Positions 24,957 to 33,440 of a stretch of 64,000 nt of DNA are shown in pieces. The DNA is from Massilia sp. NR 4-1 (lineage in GTDB: Bacteria > Pseudomonadota > Gammaproteobacteria > Burkholderiales > Burkholderiaceae_D). The translations under genes and the position numbers were made by a program. Each line of letters opens with the position of its first letter. The first letter of the stretch is position 1. The DNA is taken from assembly GCF_001191005.1 (NCBI RefSeq), contig NZ_CP012201.1:5890001-5954000 (forward strand), given 5' to 3'. The notes beneath the pieces were generated by a model that was given only the letters and a program-made list of their open reading frames with translations, was not told the origin of the DNA and ran no database searches.

Positions 24957-25928
24957 TCAAATTCGGTCGGTCGCGTTGACGGCGCCGCTGCGCTCCGTGA
25001 AGAAGGCGCGCGCCTGGTCGGAATCGCGCTGGATGGCGGCCGTCAGGGTAGGCAGATCGATGAATTTTTCTTCGTCGCGGATTTTGTGCAGGAATTCCAC
25101 GCGTACCGCCTCGCCATAGCACTGGCGGGCGAAGTCGAAGATATGCACTTCCAGCAGCACGCGGCCGCTGTCTTCCACGGTGGGACGCACGCCGAGGCTG
25201 GCCACGGCGGGCAGGGGCGTCTCGGCCAGACCGTGCACCTGCACGATGAAGATGCCGGACAGCGCGGGGCGGTGCGGCACGCGCAGGTTCAGCGTGGGGA
25301 AGCCGAGCGTGCGGCCCAGCTTCTGGCCATGGATCACATGGCCGGAAATCGAATAGGGGTGGCCCAGCAGCTGTTCGGCGTGGGGGAAATCGCCTTCGGC
25401 CAGCGCGGCGCGCACGGCGGAGGACGAGATGCGGCTGGCGCCGTTCATCACCGTGGGCAGGGCTTCGACGTGGAAGCCGTACTCGCGGCCCGCCTCCATC
25501 AGCATCTGCACATTGCCGGCGCGCCGGGCGCCGTAGCAGAAGTCGTCGCCGACCATCAGCCATTTGACGTGCAGGCCTTCAACCAGCACGTCGCGCGTGA
25601 ATTGTTCCGGCGTCAGGGCGGCGAAATGGTCGGAGAAGTGCTCGACGATGACGCGGTCGATGCCGTGGTCGTCGAGCGATTTGAGCTTGTCGCGCAGATT
25701 GGCGATGCGCGGCGGCGCTTTCGACATATCGCGCGCCTTGCGCGCAAAGAATTCGCGCGGATGCGGCTCGAAGGTCATCACGGCCGCTTCCAGGCCGAGC
25801 CGGTCGGCGGCCGCGCGCACCTGGGCCAGCAAGGCCTGATGGCCCAGATGGACGCCATCGAAATTGCCTATGGTCAGGGCGCAGGGCGCGCGCGCCGCAG
25901 CATTGGGAAGTCCGCGAAATACCTTCAT
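24957..25928 (-). CDS. ribF: Bifunctional riboflavin kinase / FAD synthetase
   Basis: 323 residues. The N-terminal nucleotidyltransferase domain shows LTIGNFDGVHLGHQALL and FEPHPREFF. The C-terminal flavokinase domain shows the linker ISSSAVRAALAEGDF, GRTLGFPTLNL, a GIFIVQVHG block and LLEVHIFDF. It converts riboflavin to FMN and then FAD. It is the first gene of ribF-ileS-lspA-coaBC-dut, an order frequent in betaproteobacteria. The promoter must lie in 25929-26030. Confidence 0.97.
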   Translation of the reverse strand: MKVFRGLPNAAARAPCALTIGNFDGVHLGHQALLAQVRAAADRLGLEAAVMTFEPHPREFFARKARDMSKAPPRIANLRDKLKSLDDHGIDRVIVEHFSDHFAALTPEQFTRDVLVEGLHVKWLMVGDDFCYGARRAGNVQMLMEAGREYGFHVEALPTVMNGASRISSSAVRAALAEGDFPHAEQLLGHPYSISGHVIHGQKLGRTLGFPTLNLRVPHRPALSGIFIVQVHGLAETPLPAVASLGVRPTVEDSGRVLLEVHIFDFARQCYGEAVRVEFLHKIRDEEKFIDLPTLTAAIQRDSDQARAFFTERSGAVNATDRI

Positions 25929-26027
25929 GGGGATTTTGTACGTAAAAAACGGGTCCGGAATGGTGGATTATACAGATTCAACTAAGAACCTCGCAGTGCA
26001 ACATTCCTGGACCGGAACGGCCGCGCA

Positions 26028-26063
26028 AAGAAAAAGCGCTGCCTGCGGGGCAGACAGCGCTTT
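26028..26063 (-). terminator. Rho-independent terminator after the tonB-exbBD-TPR operon
   Basis: Minus-strand stem AAAGCGCTG-TCTGC / GCAGG-CAGCGCTTT with one mismatch, ending in TTTTTCTTT. Confidence 0.82.
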
Positions 26064-26101
26064 GCGGGACGCGCCCGGCCCGTTACCGGGACTGATATGA
26101 C

Positions 26102-27328
26102 TTACATCGGATGATTGATGTACATGGTCCAGTAGCGTGCCAGCTCGGCTTCGCCGTGCTCGCCTTTCACGCCTTTCAGGGTGCTCAGGGCGGCCGCTTT
26201 CTTGCCGGCGTTGAACTGGGCCAGACCGAAGTGCAGCTTCATCTCTTCAGGGCGCTTGGCGCTGCCGAACTTGATGGCTTGTTCGATCAGTTTCAGACCC
26301 TGATCGCCTTTGCCTTCGGAGACCAGCGCGAAGCCCATATTGGCCAGGGCGTCGGCATCCTTGTTCTTGATCAGCTCAGCTTCCTGGGCGGCCTGGGCCT
26401 TGGCGTTGTCGGCCTGGGTTTTCACGGCCAGGTCTTTCAGACGCTGGTGACGGCCGGCATCGGCGCCGGTGCCCAGCGCGCCTTTTTTGTAGCCTTGCTC
26501 GACGACTTTCAGCGCTTCGGCAGGATTGCCCGACTGCAGGGACAGCTGCGACATTTCCATGTACTCGCCCGGCTTGGCCAGCAGGCCCAGCGCCAGTTTC
26601 AGGCGCAGCACGTCGAGGTTCAGGGTGCTGGTCGAGAAGCCCGGCTTGCCGACCACGCGGTTCAGCAGGTCAGCCCAGTAGCTGGTTTTCGGATAGCTGG
26701 CCGCCAGCTTTTCCAGGGTGTTCACATAACCGGCCTTGTCGTTCTGCTTGAGCTGGATATTGGCCAGCATCTGCAGGCTTTCTTCGCTGGCCTTGCCGCC
26801 CTGGGCTTGCAGTTCCTTGGCCGCCTCGGCGTATTTGCCGCTCTGGTAGTAGGACTGGATCAGCAGCTGGCGCATCTGGCCGTCGTTGCTGTCCTTCAGC
26901 GAACGCTGAATCCAGGTGATGGCTTTCGGGTAGTCCTTGGCGCGGTAATAGATGCTGGCCAGGGCCTGGGTGAATTTCGGCGTTTCGGCGCCGGACAGGC
27001 GGCCGGAATTGAGCACCGTTTCGAGCGCTTTGACGGCGGTATCGTTGTCGCCGGCAGCCATGGCGGCCGAGACGCGGGTGCGCTCGATCATGTATTTTTC
27101 GTTGTCGGATTTGCCGCCGACCGCATCGGCTTCCTTCAGCTTGGCCAGGGCTTCCTTGTTCTTGCCGGCCTGTGCCAGTTTCTGTGCTTCTTGCAGAGGC
27201 TTGCCGACTTCGGCGCGGATGGCGTCGGCGGCATGGGCTACCGAGCTCAGGCCGACCAGGGGGGCAGCTGCGTTAAAACCAATAGCGGCCATCACCAGGC
27301 CGAGATGAGCGAGACGAAACTTAGGCAT
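26102..27328 (-). CDS. Secreted tetratricopeptide-repeat protein of the TonB/ExbBD operon
   Basis: 408 residues from the ATG at 27326-27328; two ATGs just upstream are possible because ribosome-binding sites are weak for all three. A signal peptide is present (MPKFRLAHLGLVMAAIGF, cleavage after AHA near residue 34). The rest is alpha-helical TPR-like repeats, for example YYRAKDYPKAITWIQRSL, YYQSGKYAEAAKELQ and FALVSEGKGDQGLKLIEQA. It is probably periplasmic. As the last gene of tonB-exbB-exbD-exbD-TPR it may scaffold or modulate the energy-transduction complex; this is inferred from position. A terminator follows. Confidence 0.78.
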   Translation of the reverse strand: MPKFRLAHLGLVMAAIGFNAAAPLVGLSSVAHAADAIRAEVGKPLQEAQKLAQAGKNKEALAKLKEADAVGGKSDNEKYMIERTRVSAAMAAGDNDTAVKALETVLNSGRLSGAETPKFTQALASIYYRAKDYPKAITWIQRSLKDSNDGQMRQLLIQSYYQSGKYAEAAKELQAQGGKASEESLQMLANIQLKQNDKAGYVNTLEKLAASYPKTSYWADLLNRVVGKPGFSTSTLNLDVLRLKLALGLLAKPGEYMEMSQLSLQSGNPAEALKVVEQGYKKGALGTGADAGRHQRLKDLAVKTQADNAKAQAAQEAELIKNKDADALANMGFALVSEGKGDQGLKLIEQAIKFGSAKRPEEMKLHFGLAQFNAGKKAAALSTLKGVKGEHGEAELARYWTMYINHPM

Positions 27329-27399
27329 GGGAAAAAGTTCTTTCATCAAAAAGCGAAATAGGCAGGGGAGGCCTGCCTATCCGGGAATCAAACGTAGCT

Positions 27400-27831
27400 T
27401 TATTGGAACTGTTCGTTACCGACCAGGCCAATCTTGGTTACGCCCAGACGCTGGGCCGAAGCCATCACGCCTGCTACCACTTTATACGACACCAGCTTGT
27501 TGGGGCGCAGATGCACCTCAGGCTGGTCAGCTTGCGCTGCCACGGTCATCAACTTCGCTTCCAGGGCCGAGCGGTCGGGAATAACCGCGTTGTCCCACAG
27601 AATGGTGCCGTCAAAGTCCACGTCGATCGTCACAACCACGGGTTCCTTGGTGGGCGGCGGCGGGGTGCCGACCGGCATATTCAAGTTCACCGAGTGATTC
27701 GCTTTCGGAATCGTGATAATCAGCATGATGATCAGCACCAGCATGACGTCGATCAGCGGCGTCATGTTCACTTCCATCATTGGTTCCGGATCCGCGCCAG
27801 CAGCGCTACCCGAACCGACATTCATACTCAT
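27400..27831 (-). CDS. exbD: ExbD/TolR-family biopolymer transport protein (second copy)
   Basis: 143 residues with one membrane helix (about 25-43: TPLIDVMLVLIIMLIITIP). The conserved membrane Asp of LIDVMLVL takes part in proton translocation. A periplasmic domain follows (VVTIDVDFDGTILWDN, EVHLRPNKLVSYKVV). A good AAGGA site precedes the ATG. It differs clearly from the first ExbD of this operon, so the two may form mixed complexes with ExbB, or one may serve a different TonB partner. Confidence 0.92.
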   Translation of the reverse strand: MSMNVGSGSAAGADPEPMMEVNMTPLIDVMLVLIIMLIITIPKANHSVNLNMPVGTPPPPTKEPVVVTIDVDFDGTILWDNAVIPDRSALEAKLMTVAAQADQPEVHLRPNKLVSYKVVAGVMASAQRLGVTKIGLVGNEQFQ

Positions 27832-27852
27832 GGGTGTGTTCCTTTTAAGATA

Positions 27853-27883
27853 GACGTCCCGCCGGCAGGGCGGACGGGACGTC
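27853..27883 (-). other. Intercistronic hairpin between the two exbD genes
   Basis: Nine-base perfect arms GACGTCCCG and CGGGACGTC with a 13-base loop that can form an alternative inner stem (CCGCC / GGCGG). Only weak T content follows, so it may be a processing or stability element that sets unequal levels of the two ExbD proteins. Confidence 0.5.
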
Positions 27884-27890
27884 CAGGGCT

Positions 27891-28316
27891 TTACATCTTG
27901 TCAGGCGGTTCGGTGATGAAACCGACCTTCTGGATGCCAGCACGCTGGGCAGTGTAGATGACCTTGCCGACGAATTCATAGCGCGCGTCTTGGTCGCCGC
28001 GCACATGCACTTCCGGCTGGGGCAGCTTTACCGCCTCTACCTTCAGAAAATCGAACAACTCATTGGTGTCCGCCATTTTCTTCTGGTTCCAGTAAATGTC
28101 ACCATCTTTATTGATAACGATGTTGACGTTCTCTGGCTTAGTCTGGATAGCCTGGTTGGTCTCTTCCGGCAGAGTGATTTTCTGCAGTTTGAGCACGACC
28201 GGGCTGGTGATCAGGAAGATGATCAGAAGAACCAACATGATGTCCACGAGGGGCGTCGTGTTGATCTCTGACATTACGGTATCTTCTCCGCTCTCGGAGC
28301 CAACGGACATCGACAT
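27891..28316 (-). CDS. exbD: ExbD/TolR-family biopolymer transport protein (first copy)
   Basis: 141 residues. A single membrane helix (VDIMLVLLIIFLITSPVV) carries the conserved Asp of TPLVDIMLVLL. The periplasmic part contains NIVINKDGDIYWNQ, EVHVRGDQDARYEFV and IQKVGFITEPP, typical of ExbD. It lies 6 bp after exbB and, with ExbB, forms the proton-driven motor of the TonB system. Confidence 0.93.
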   Translation of the reverse strand: MSMSVGSESGEDTVMSEINTTPLVDIMLVLLIIFLITSPVVLKLQKITLPEETNQAIQTKPENVNIVINKDGDIYWNQKKMADTNELFDFLKVEAVKLPQPEVHVRGDQDARYEFVGKVIYTAQRAGIQKVGFITEPPDKM

Positions 28317-28322
28317 GGTTAA

Positions 28323-29252
28323 TTACCCAATCTTTTTAGCACCGGCAGCGCGGCCAGCAGCTTCGCTGGTGGACATGGCGCCGGAAATCAGCACGGAGTG
28401 CACGTCAGCGGAGAAGGAGCGCACTTCTTCCATCGCGGACTTGTTGCGGCGTACCAGCCAGTTGTAACCCAGAACGGCAGGAACCGCGACCAGCAGACCG
28501 AAAGCGGTCATGATCAGCGCTTCACCCACAGGACCGGCGACTTTGTCGATCGAGGCGTTACCGGTCATACCGATGTTGGTCAGCGCGCCGTAAATACCCC
28601 ACACGGTACCGAACAGACCGATGAACGGTGCGGTCGAACCCACGGTTGCCAGGAAGGACAGGCCGTCTTGCAGGCGGGACTGTACTTTGTCCACAGCGCG
28701 TTGGATGGACATGGTCACCCAGGTCGACAGGTCGATCTGTTCCAGCAGGGCGCCGTCGTGGTGCGCGGTGGCCTTGGTGCCCGATTCAGCGATGAAGCGG
28801 AATGGGGAGCCTTCGGTCAGGGTGGCGGAGCCAGCGGCGATCGAGGAAGCTTTCCAGAACTTGGCCGAAGTTTCCTTGGCTTGACGCATGATCTTCATCT
28901 GGTCGATCAGTTTGGTGATGATGATGTACCAGGAACCCATGGACATGATGATCATGATGATCAGGGTTGCGCGTGGCACGAAACCACCATTCCACACGGC
29001 TTGCAGACCGAATGGGTTTTCCACTTCTTCCATATTGCCATGTTTGCCGGCAGCCGGAGCGCTGGCTGCAGGGGCGGCAGCAGCGTCAGCAGCTGGTGCA
29101 GCGGCCGTATCCGCTGGGGCGGCTGCAGGGGCGGCAGCGGCTGCCGAGGCTGGCGCGTCAGCGAAAGCTGGGGCGCTCACCAGGGCGGATGCTGCGGTCA
29201 CCGAGAACAGCACAGCGGCCAGTACAGCGGACAAACGGGTATTCTTAAACAT
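28323..29252 (-). CDS. exbB: MotA/TolQ/ExbB-family proton channel ExbB
   Basis: 309 residues. A signal peptide (cleavage after AFA, about 31) and a periplasmic Ala/Pro-rich stretch (about 32-70) precede three membrane helices. The helices lie at about 93-112 (IIMIIMSMGSWYIIITKL), 198-222 (FLATVGSTAPFIGLFGTVWG) and 240-262 (ALIMTAFGLLVAVPAVLGYN). The latter two are the conserved ExbB core. A long Ala/Pro-rich periplasmic extension is common in betaproteobacterial and xanthomonad ExbB. It energises TonB together with the two ExbD proteins. Confidence 0.94.
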   Translation of the reverse strand: MFKNTRLSAVLAAVLFSVTAASALVSAPAFADAPASAAAAAPAAAPADTAAAPAADAAAAPAASAPAAGKHGNMEEVENPFGLQAVWNGGFVPRATLIIMIIMSMGSWYIIITKLIDQMKIMRQAKETSAKFWKASSIAAGSATLTEGSPFRFIAESGTKATAHHDGALLEQIDLSTWVTMSIQRAVDKVQSRLQDGLSFLATVGSTAPFIGLFGTVWGIYGALTNIGMTGNASIDKVAGPVGEALIMTAFGLLVAVPAVLGYNWLVRRNKSAMEEVRSFSADVHSVLISGAMSTSEAAGRAAGAKKIG

Positions 29253-29338
29253 GCTTCCTCCAAATTGATAAAATAATCAGTTCGCTGGCTTAAATGACAA
29301 CGAATTACTAAGTTGTGGGACGGTGCTGCTGTCCCGGT

Positions 29339-29998
29339 TTACTCCAGCGTCCAGACGTATTGCATTTGCTTCCACGCTTGTTCCGGCTTGCCGTCGATCA
29401 TCGCAGGCTTGAACTTACACTTGCTGATGCCCACTTGAGCGGCCTTGTCCAAGTCCCTAAAGCCACTGGATTTCACTAATTTGGATTCGACGACGCGGCC
29501 GTCGGCTCCAATCAGGAACGATAAGGTTACCGTGCCCGTTTCTTCGTTACGCAGAGACGACTTCGGCCATTCCGGTTTCGCGCAGGTGCTGAAATCAGCC
29601 ACTGCTTCGACGCGAACCGATTGGGCTGGCGGTGCAGGCGGTGCTGGCGGTGCAGCCGGGGCCGGCTTCTGCAGATCAGTTGTCGCGGGCTTCACGTTGG
29701 TCGCGTTGGCGATCACGTTCTGCTGCGGCGGCGGTTGCTGTACGTTCACCTCAACCGGTGGAATGAAGGGCGGCGGTGGCGCTTTCATTTCCGGCGGTGG
29801 CGGTGGCGGTGGCAGCTCCTTTGGCGGAGGAGGGGCAACCTCCTCGATGATCTTGGTCTCCACTGGCTCGGTCATCTTGCTGACCAGGCGCTTGCCCAAG
29901 CCAGACACGACGCCGTAGCCAATCAGGATGTGCAACAAGATTACGATGGTAATGCCGGTGTAGTTCTTCTGGCTCTTACCGTTATGCGTGAAATTCAT
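29339..29998 (-). CDS. tonB: Energy transducer TonB
   Basis: 219 residues from the ATG at 29996-29998, which has GGAG 9 bp upstream; a TTG 15 bp further upstream overlaps that site. An N-terminal membrane anchor (ITIVILLHILIGYGVVSGL, about 17-35) carries the conserved His. A Pro-rich periplasmic spacer with PPPPKELPPPPPPPE follows. The C-terminal TonB box-binding domain (about 140-219) has TGTVTLSFLIGADGRVVE and AWKQMQYVWTLE. It transfers proton-motive force to outer-membrane TonB-dependent receptors. It is first in the operon; a TATAAT (30085-30090, minus strand) is a likely -10. Confidence 0.95.
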   Translation of the reverse strand: MNFTHNGKSQKNYTGITIVILLHILIGYGVVSGLGKRLVSKMTEPVETKIIEEVAPPPPKELPPPPPPPEMKAPPPPFIPPVEVNVQQPPPQQNVIANATNVKPATTDLQKPAPAAPPAPPAPPAQSVRVEAVADFSTCAKPEWPKSSLRNEETGTVTLSFLIGADGRVVESKLVKSSGFRDLDKAAQVGISKCKFKPAMIDGKPEQAWKQMQYVWTLE

Positions 29999-30013
29999 GC
30001 CTGCTTTCTCCAA

Positions 30014-30549
30014 TACCTACTCTTTGCTGCAACTTAAACCCCTAAGGCGACAAAAAGCTCCAGCCGCATCCGGGACGTCGGCGAATTATACATACGAATT
30101 CTTGATTTTACATAGAATTTTGATCCCTAAAACCGGTTAAATTTCATGCCTTTAGCGGGCTTTGGAAGGCCCGCCAAACATGGTGCACTGCACCGTTCTG
30201 ATACAAAACGCAAGACAAATCGGCCCAACTTTGGGGAGGCGTGGCGGCCGCTATGGGGAAGTTTTCCAATCCTGGAAAAAACGGAATATTCTGCGTAGAT
30301 AACCACTGATCGGCAATGATTTATTTGGTATTCGATGTTGCTTTGTTGCAACCATTGCTTGCTGTCTCCTCTGCCTCAGTATATGCAATTTCCGCGGCAA
30401 ACGGCGCTCAAACGAATGGCAAATTAGCTAACATGAAAAAATACTACATACGGAAGTAGGGGTATGGCCGGACTGGGCCGGCCGGACCAATGCCGGCGGC
30501 CGGCTGGCAAGCGCAGAAGGGGCGGGGGCGGGGGCCCCCGGGTGCGGAT
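30014..30549. other. Intergenic region between tonB and spoVR (536 bp)
   Basis: No convincing gene. It should hold the tonB promoter: minus strand -10 TATAAT at 30085-30090 with a weak TGTAAA -35 16 bp upstream. Two dyads are visible: GGTGCA-C-TGCACC (30182-30194), which looks like a regulator site, and GCGGGC / GCCCGC (30155-30174). No recognisable Fur box was found. The spoVR-proximal part (30466-30545) is extremely GC-rich with overlapping palindromes (CCGGCCGG-type, CGGGGGCCCCCG) but no T-run. Confidence 0.55.
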
Positions 30550-32088
30550 TTAACTATTGCGCGCGCGCTTTTCACGTTTGACTTCGAGCGTGCTGACCAC
30601 CTGGCCGTCCGGCGCCACCGTGTCCAGGTGCACGTCGAAGCCCCACAGCCGGGCCACATGCTTGAGTACTTCGGCGGCCTGCTGATTCAAGGGCCGGCGC
30701 TGGAACTGGGTATGGCGTAGCGTCAGGGCGCGGTCGTCGCGGGTGTTGACCGACCACACTTGTATATTCGGCTCGCGGTTGCCCAGATTGTATTGCTCGG
30801 CCAATTGCTGGCGCACATAGCGGTAGCCCAGCTCGTCGTGGATGGCCGAGACCGACAGCTTTTCGTTCTTGTCGTCGTCGAGCACGGCGAAGAAGTGGAA
30901 CTCGCGGATCAGGCGCGGCGACAGGAATTGGGCGATGAAGCTCTCGTCCTTGAAATTGCGCATGGCGAAGTCCAGGGTCTTGCGCCAGTCGCTGCCGGCG
31001 ATGTCGGGGAACCATTCGCGGTCCTCGCTGGTCGGGTTCTCGCAGATGCGGCGGATATCGCTCATCATGGCAAAACCCAGGGCGTACGGGTTGATGCCAT
31101 TATAGTAAGGGCTGTGCACCGGCGGCTGGTACACCACATTGGTATGGCTCTTCAGGAATTCCATCATGAAGCCGTCGCCGATCACGCCTTCGGCATACAG
31201 CTGGTTGAGGATGGTGTAATGCCAGAAGGTGGCCCAGCCCTCGTTCATCACCTGGGTCTGGCGCTGCGGATAGAAATACTGGGAAATCTTGCGCACGATG
31301 CGCACCATCTCGCGCTGCCAGGGTTCCAGCAGGGGCGCGTACTTCTCTATAAAGTAGAGCAGGTTTTCTTCGGGTTCCTGCGGGAAGCGGGGCGCCGGCT
31401 TGTCCACTTCCATTTCCTCGCGGCGCGGCACGGTGCGCCACAGCTCGTTGATCTGCGATTGCAGATAGGCTTCGCGCTCCTTCTGGCGCGCCTGCTCCTG
31501 GGCCAGCGACAGCTTGGCGGGGCGCTTGTAGCGGTCCACCCCGTAATTCTGGATGGCGTGGCAGGAATCGAGCAGCAGCTCGACCGCGTCGATGCCGTGG
31601 CGCTGCTCGCACTCGGCGATATAGTTCTTGGCAAACACCATATAGTCGACGATGGCGTCGGCGTCGGTCCAGGTGCGGAACAGGTAGTTGCCTTTAAAGA
31701 AAGAGTTGTGGCCATAGGCGGCGTGGGCGATCACCAACGCCTGCATGGTCAGGCTGTTCTCCTCCATTAAATAGGCGATGCAGGGATTGGAGTTGATGAC
31801 GATTTCATACGCCAGTCCCATCTGGCCGCGCTTATAGCCTTTTTCCGTGGACAGGAAATGCTTGCCGAAAGACCAGTGGTTATACGAGACCGGCATGCCG
31901 ACCGAGGTATACGCGTCCATCATCTGCTCGGCCGTGATGATTTCCAGCTGGTTCGGGTAGGTATCGAGGCCGAAGTTTTCCGCCACGCGGCGGATTTCCT
32001 CGTGGGCCTGCTCGATCAGCTCGAAGGTCCACTCCGACTGCTCGGGCAGGGCGCGCGGATGCGGCTGGCGTTTGATCATCTGGTTCAT
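30550..32088 (-). CDS. SpoVR-family protein (YcgB)
   Basis: 512 residues from the ATG at 32086-32088 (MNQMIKRQPHPRALPEQSEW); the open frame extends upstream without similarity. E. coli YcgB is of the same size. Family blocks are TAEQMMDAYTSVGMPVSYNHWSFGK, NSNPCIAYLMEENS, AHAAYGHNSFFKGNYLF and NEGWATFWHYTILN. The biochemical function is unknown. SpoVR genes travel with prkA and yeaH and the three are induced together under stress. It starts 2 bp after the yeaH stop (TAA-TC-ATG), so translation is coupled. Confidence 0.94.
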   Translation of the reverse strand: MNQMIKRQPHPRALPEQSEWTFELIEQAHEEIRRVAENFGLDTYPNQLEIITAEQMMDAYTSVGMPVSYNHWSFGKHFLSTEKGYKRGQMGLAYEIVINSNPCIAYLMEENSLTMQALVIAHAAYGHNSFFKGNYLFRTWTDADAIVDYMVFAKNYIAECEQRHGIDAVELLLDSCHAIQNYGVDRYKRPAKLSLAQEQARQKEREAYLQSQINELWRTVPRREEMEVDKPAPRFPQEPEENLLYFIEKYAPLLEPWQREMVRIVRKISQYFYPQRQTQVMNEGWATFWHYTILNQLYAEGVIGDGFMMEFLKSHTNVVYQPPVHSPYYNGINPYALGFAMMSDIRRICENPTSEDREWFPDIAGSDWRKTLDFAMRNFKDESFIAQFLSPRLIREFHFFAVLDDDKNEKLSVSAIHDELGYRYVRQQLAEQYNLGNREPNIQVWSVNTRDDRALTLRHTQFQRRPLNQQAAEVLKHVARLWGFDVHLDTVAPDGQVVSTLEVKREKRARNS

Positions 32089-32090
32089 GA

Positions 32091-33359
32091 TTATTTCGGC
32101 TGCTTCTTGAACAGTTCGCGGAACACCGGATAGATATCGGCCGGCGTGACGATTTTTTGCATGGCAAAGTTCGGATGGTGGTCCGGCACCTGGGCGTACT
32201 GTTCCCACAGATTCTGCGGCGGCCCGTCGGTGATCTCGACATAGGTGTAGTACTGCACCTTGGGCATGATGGTATTGATCAGCAGCTGGCGGCACAGCAC
32301 CGAATCGTTGTCCCAGTTGTCGCCGTCCGAGGCCTGGGCCACATAGCTGTTCCACTGGCCGGGCGCGAAGCGCTCGTCGATGATCTTGTTAAGCAGATGC
32401 AGGGCCGAGGAGACCACGGTGCCGCCCGACTCGCGCGAGTGGAAGAATTCATCCTCGTTGACCTCGGAGGCGGCCGTATGGTGGCGGATGAAGACCACCT
32501 CGATCTTGTCGTAGACGCGCTTGAGGAAGAGGTAGAGCAGGATGAAGAAGCGCTTGGCCGTATCCTTGCGCTGCTCGTCCATCGAACCCGAGACGTCCAT
32601 GATGCAGAACATCACGGCCTGGGTCATGGGTTTGGGCACCTTGATGCGGTTGCTGTAGCGCAGGTCGAACGGGTCGATGAAGGGGATGGCCAGCAGCCGC
32701 GTGTGCAGATGGTGGATCAGCTTTTTCAGCTCGACCACGTCGGGGTCTTCCAGCGCGGCGCCGGCCAGCAGCAATTCCTCCAGCTCGCGCTCGGCCTCGA
32801 TCAGGCGCTTGCGCGAATTGCCGCCGACGGCGATGCGCCGCCCGAGCGCGCCGCGCAGGGAGCGCAGCACATGGATATTGGATGGCGTGCCCGACACGGT
32901 GTAGCCGGCGCGCTGCTGCTTGAACTCGGTGGTCGCGGTGAGCTGGGTCTTCACCATATGCGGCAGCTCCAAATCCTCGAAGAAATAATTCATGAATTCT
33001 TCGCGCGACAGTTCGAAGATGAAATCGTCTTCGGTGAGCTGGTCGCTATTGCCGGCGCGGCCGCGCCCGGCGCCGCCGCCGCCTTTGGGGCGGGCGATCT
33101 GGTCGCCTTTCTGGTATTCCTGGTTGCCGGGGTTGATCACTTCCCACACGCCGCCATGGGCATGGCCGAAGGTGGGCTCGTTCACGTCCTTGACGGGAAT
33201 CGAGACTTTCTCGCCATTCTCAATATCCGTGATGGAGCGGCCCTTGATGGCGCGCCCCACGGCATCCTTGATCTGGCCTTTGTAGCGGCGCAAGAAACGT
33301 TCGCGGTTGACCGCGGACTTGTTCTTGCCTTGCAAGCGACGATCGATGAGGTAGGTCAA
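32091..33359 (-). CDS. yeaH: YeaH/YhbH family protein (DUF444)
   Basis: 422 residues starting at a TTG codon (33357-33359), chosen because the E. coli homologue also begins MTxxIDRRLxGKNKS and a strong AGGAGG lies 6-8 bp upstream. Other blocks are RFLRRYKGQIKDAVGRAI, FGHAHGGVWEVINPGN and a von Willebrand A-like stretch with a MIDAS-type FCIMDVSGSMDEQRKD. The role is unknown but genetically tied to the PrkA kinase. It lies 81 bp after prkA. Confidence 0.93.
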   Translation of the reverse strand: MTYLIDRRLQGKNKSAVNRERFLRRYKGQIKDAVGRAIKGRSITDIENGEKVSIPVKDVNEPTFGHAHGGVWEVINPGNQEYQKGDQIARPKGGGGAGRGRAGNSDQLTEDDFIFELSREEFMNYFFEDLELPHMVKTQLTATTEFKQQRAGYTVSGTPSNIHVLRSLRGALGRRIAVGGNSRKRLIEAERELEELLLAGAALEDPDVVELKKLIHHLHTRLLAIPFIDPFDLRYSNRIKVPKPMTQAVMFCIMDVSGSMDEQRKDTAKRFFILLYLFLKRVYDKIEVVFIRHHTAASEVNEDEFFHSRESGGTVVSSALHLLNKIIDERFAPGQWNSYVAQASDGDNWDNDSVLCRQLLINTIMPKVQYYTYVEITDGPPQNLWEQYAQVPDHHPNFAMQKIVTPADIYPVFRELFKKQPK

Positions 33360-33440
33360 AACATGCCTCCTGCTGCTGCATTGGGACCGGCGGGCGGCGG
33401 GAGCCAGGCAGCTCCCGCCACGTATTATCGCACCGTCGGC

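Noticed and set aside
22072..25119. A 1015-codon open frame on the plus strand
   Set aside because: It lies fully antisense to ileS and ribF, whose motifs are unmistakable. Long antisense frames are expected at this GC content.
30466..30545. GC-rich palindromes downstream of spoVR as a terminator
   Set aside because: Stems can form but no T-run follows on the spoVR strand; called only as part of the intergenic region.
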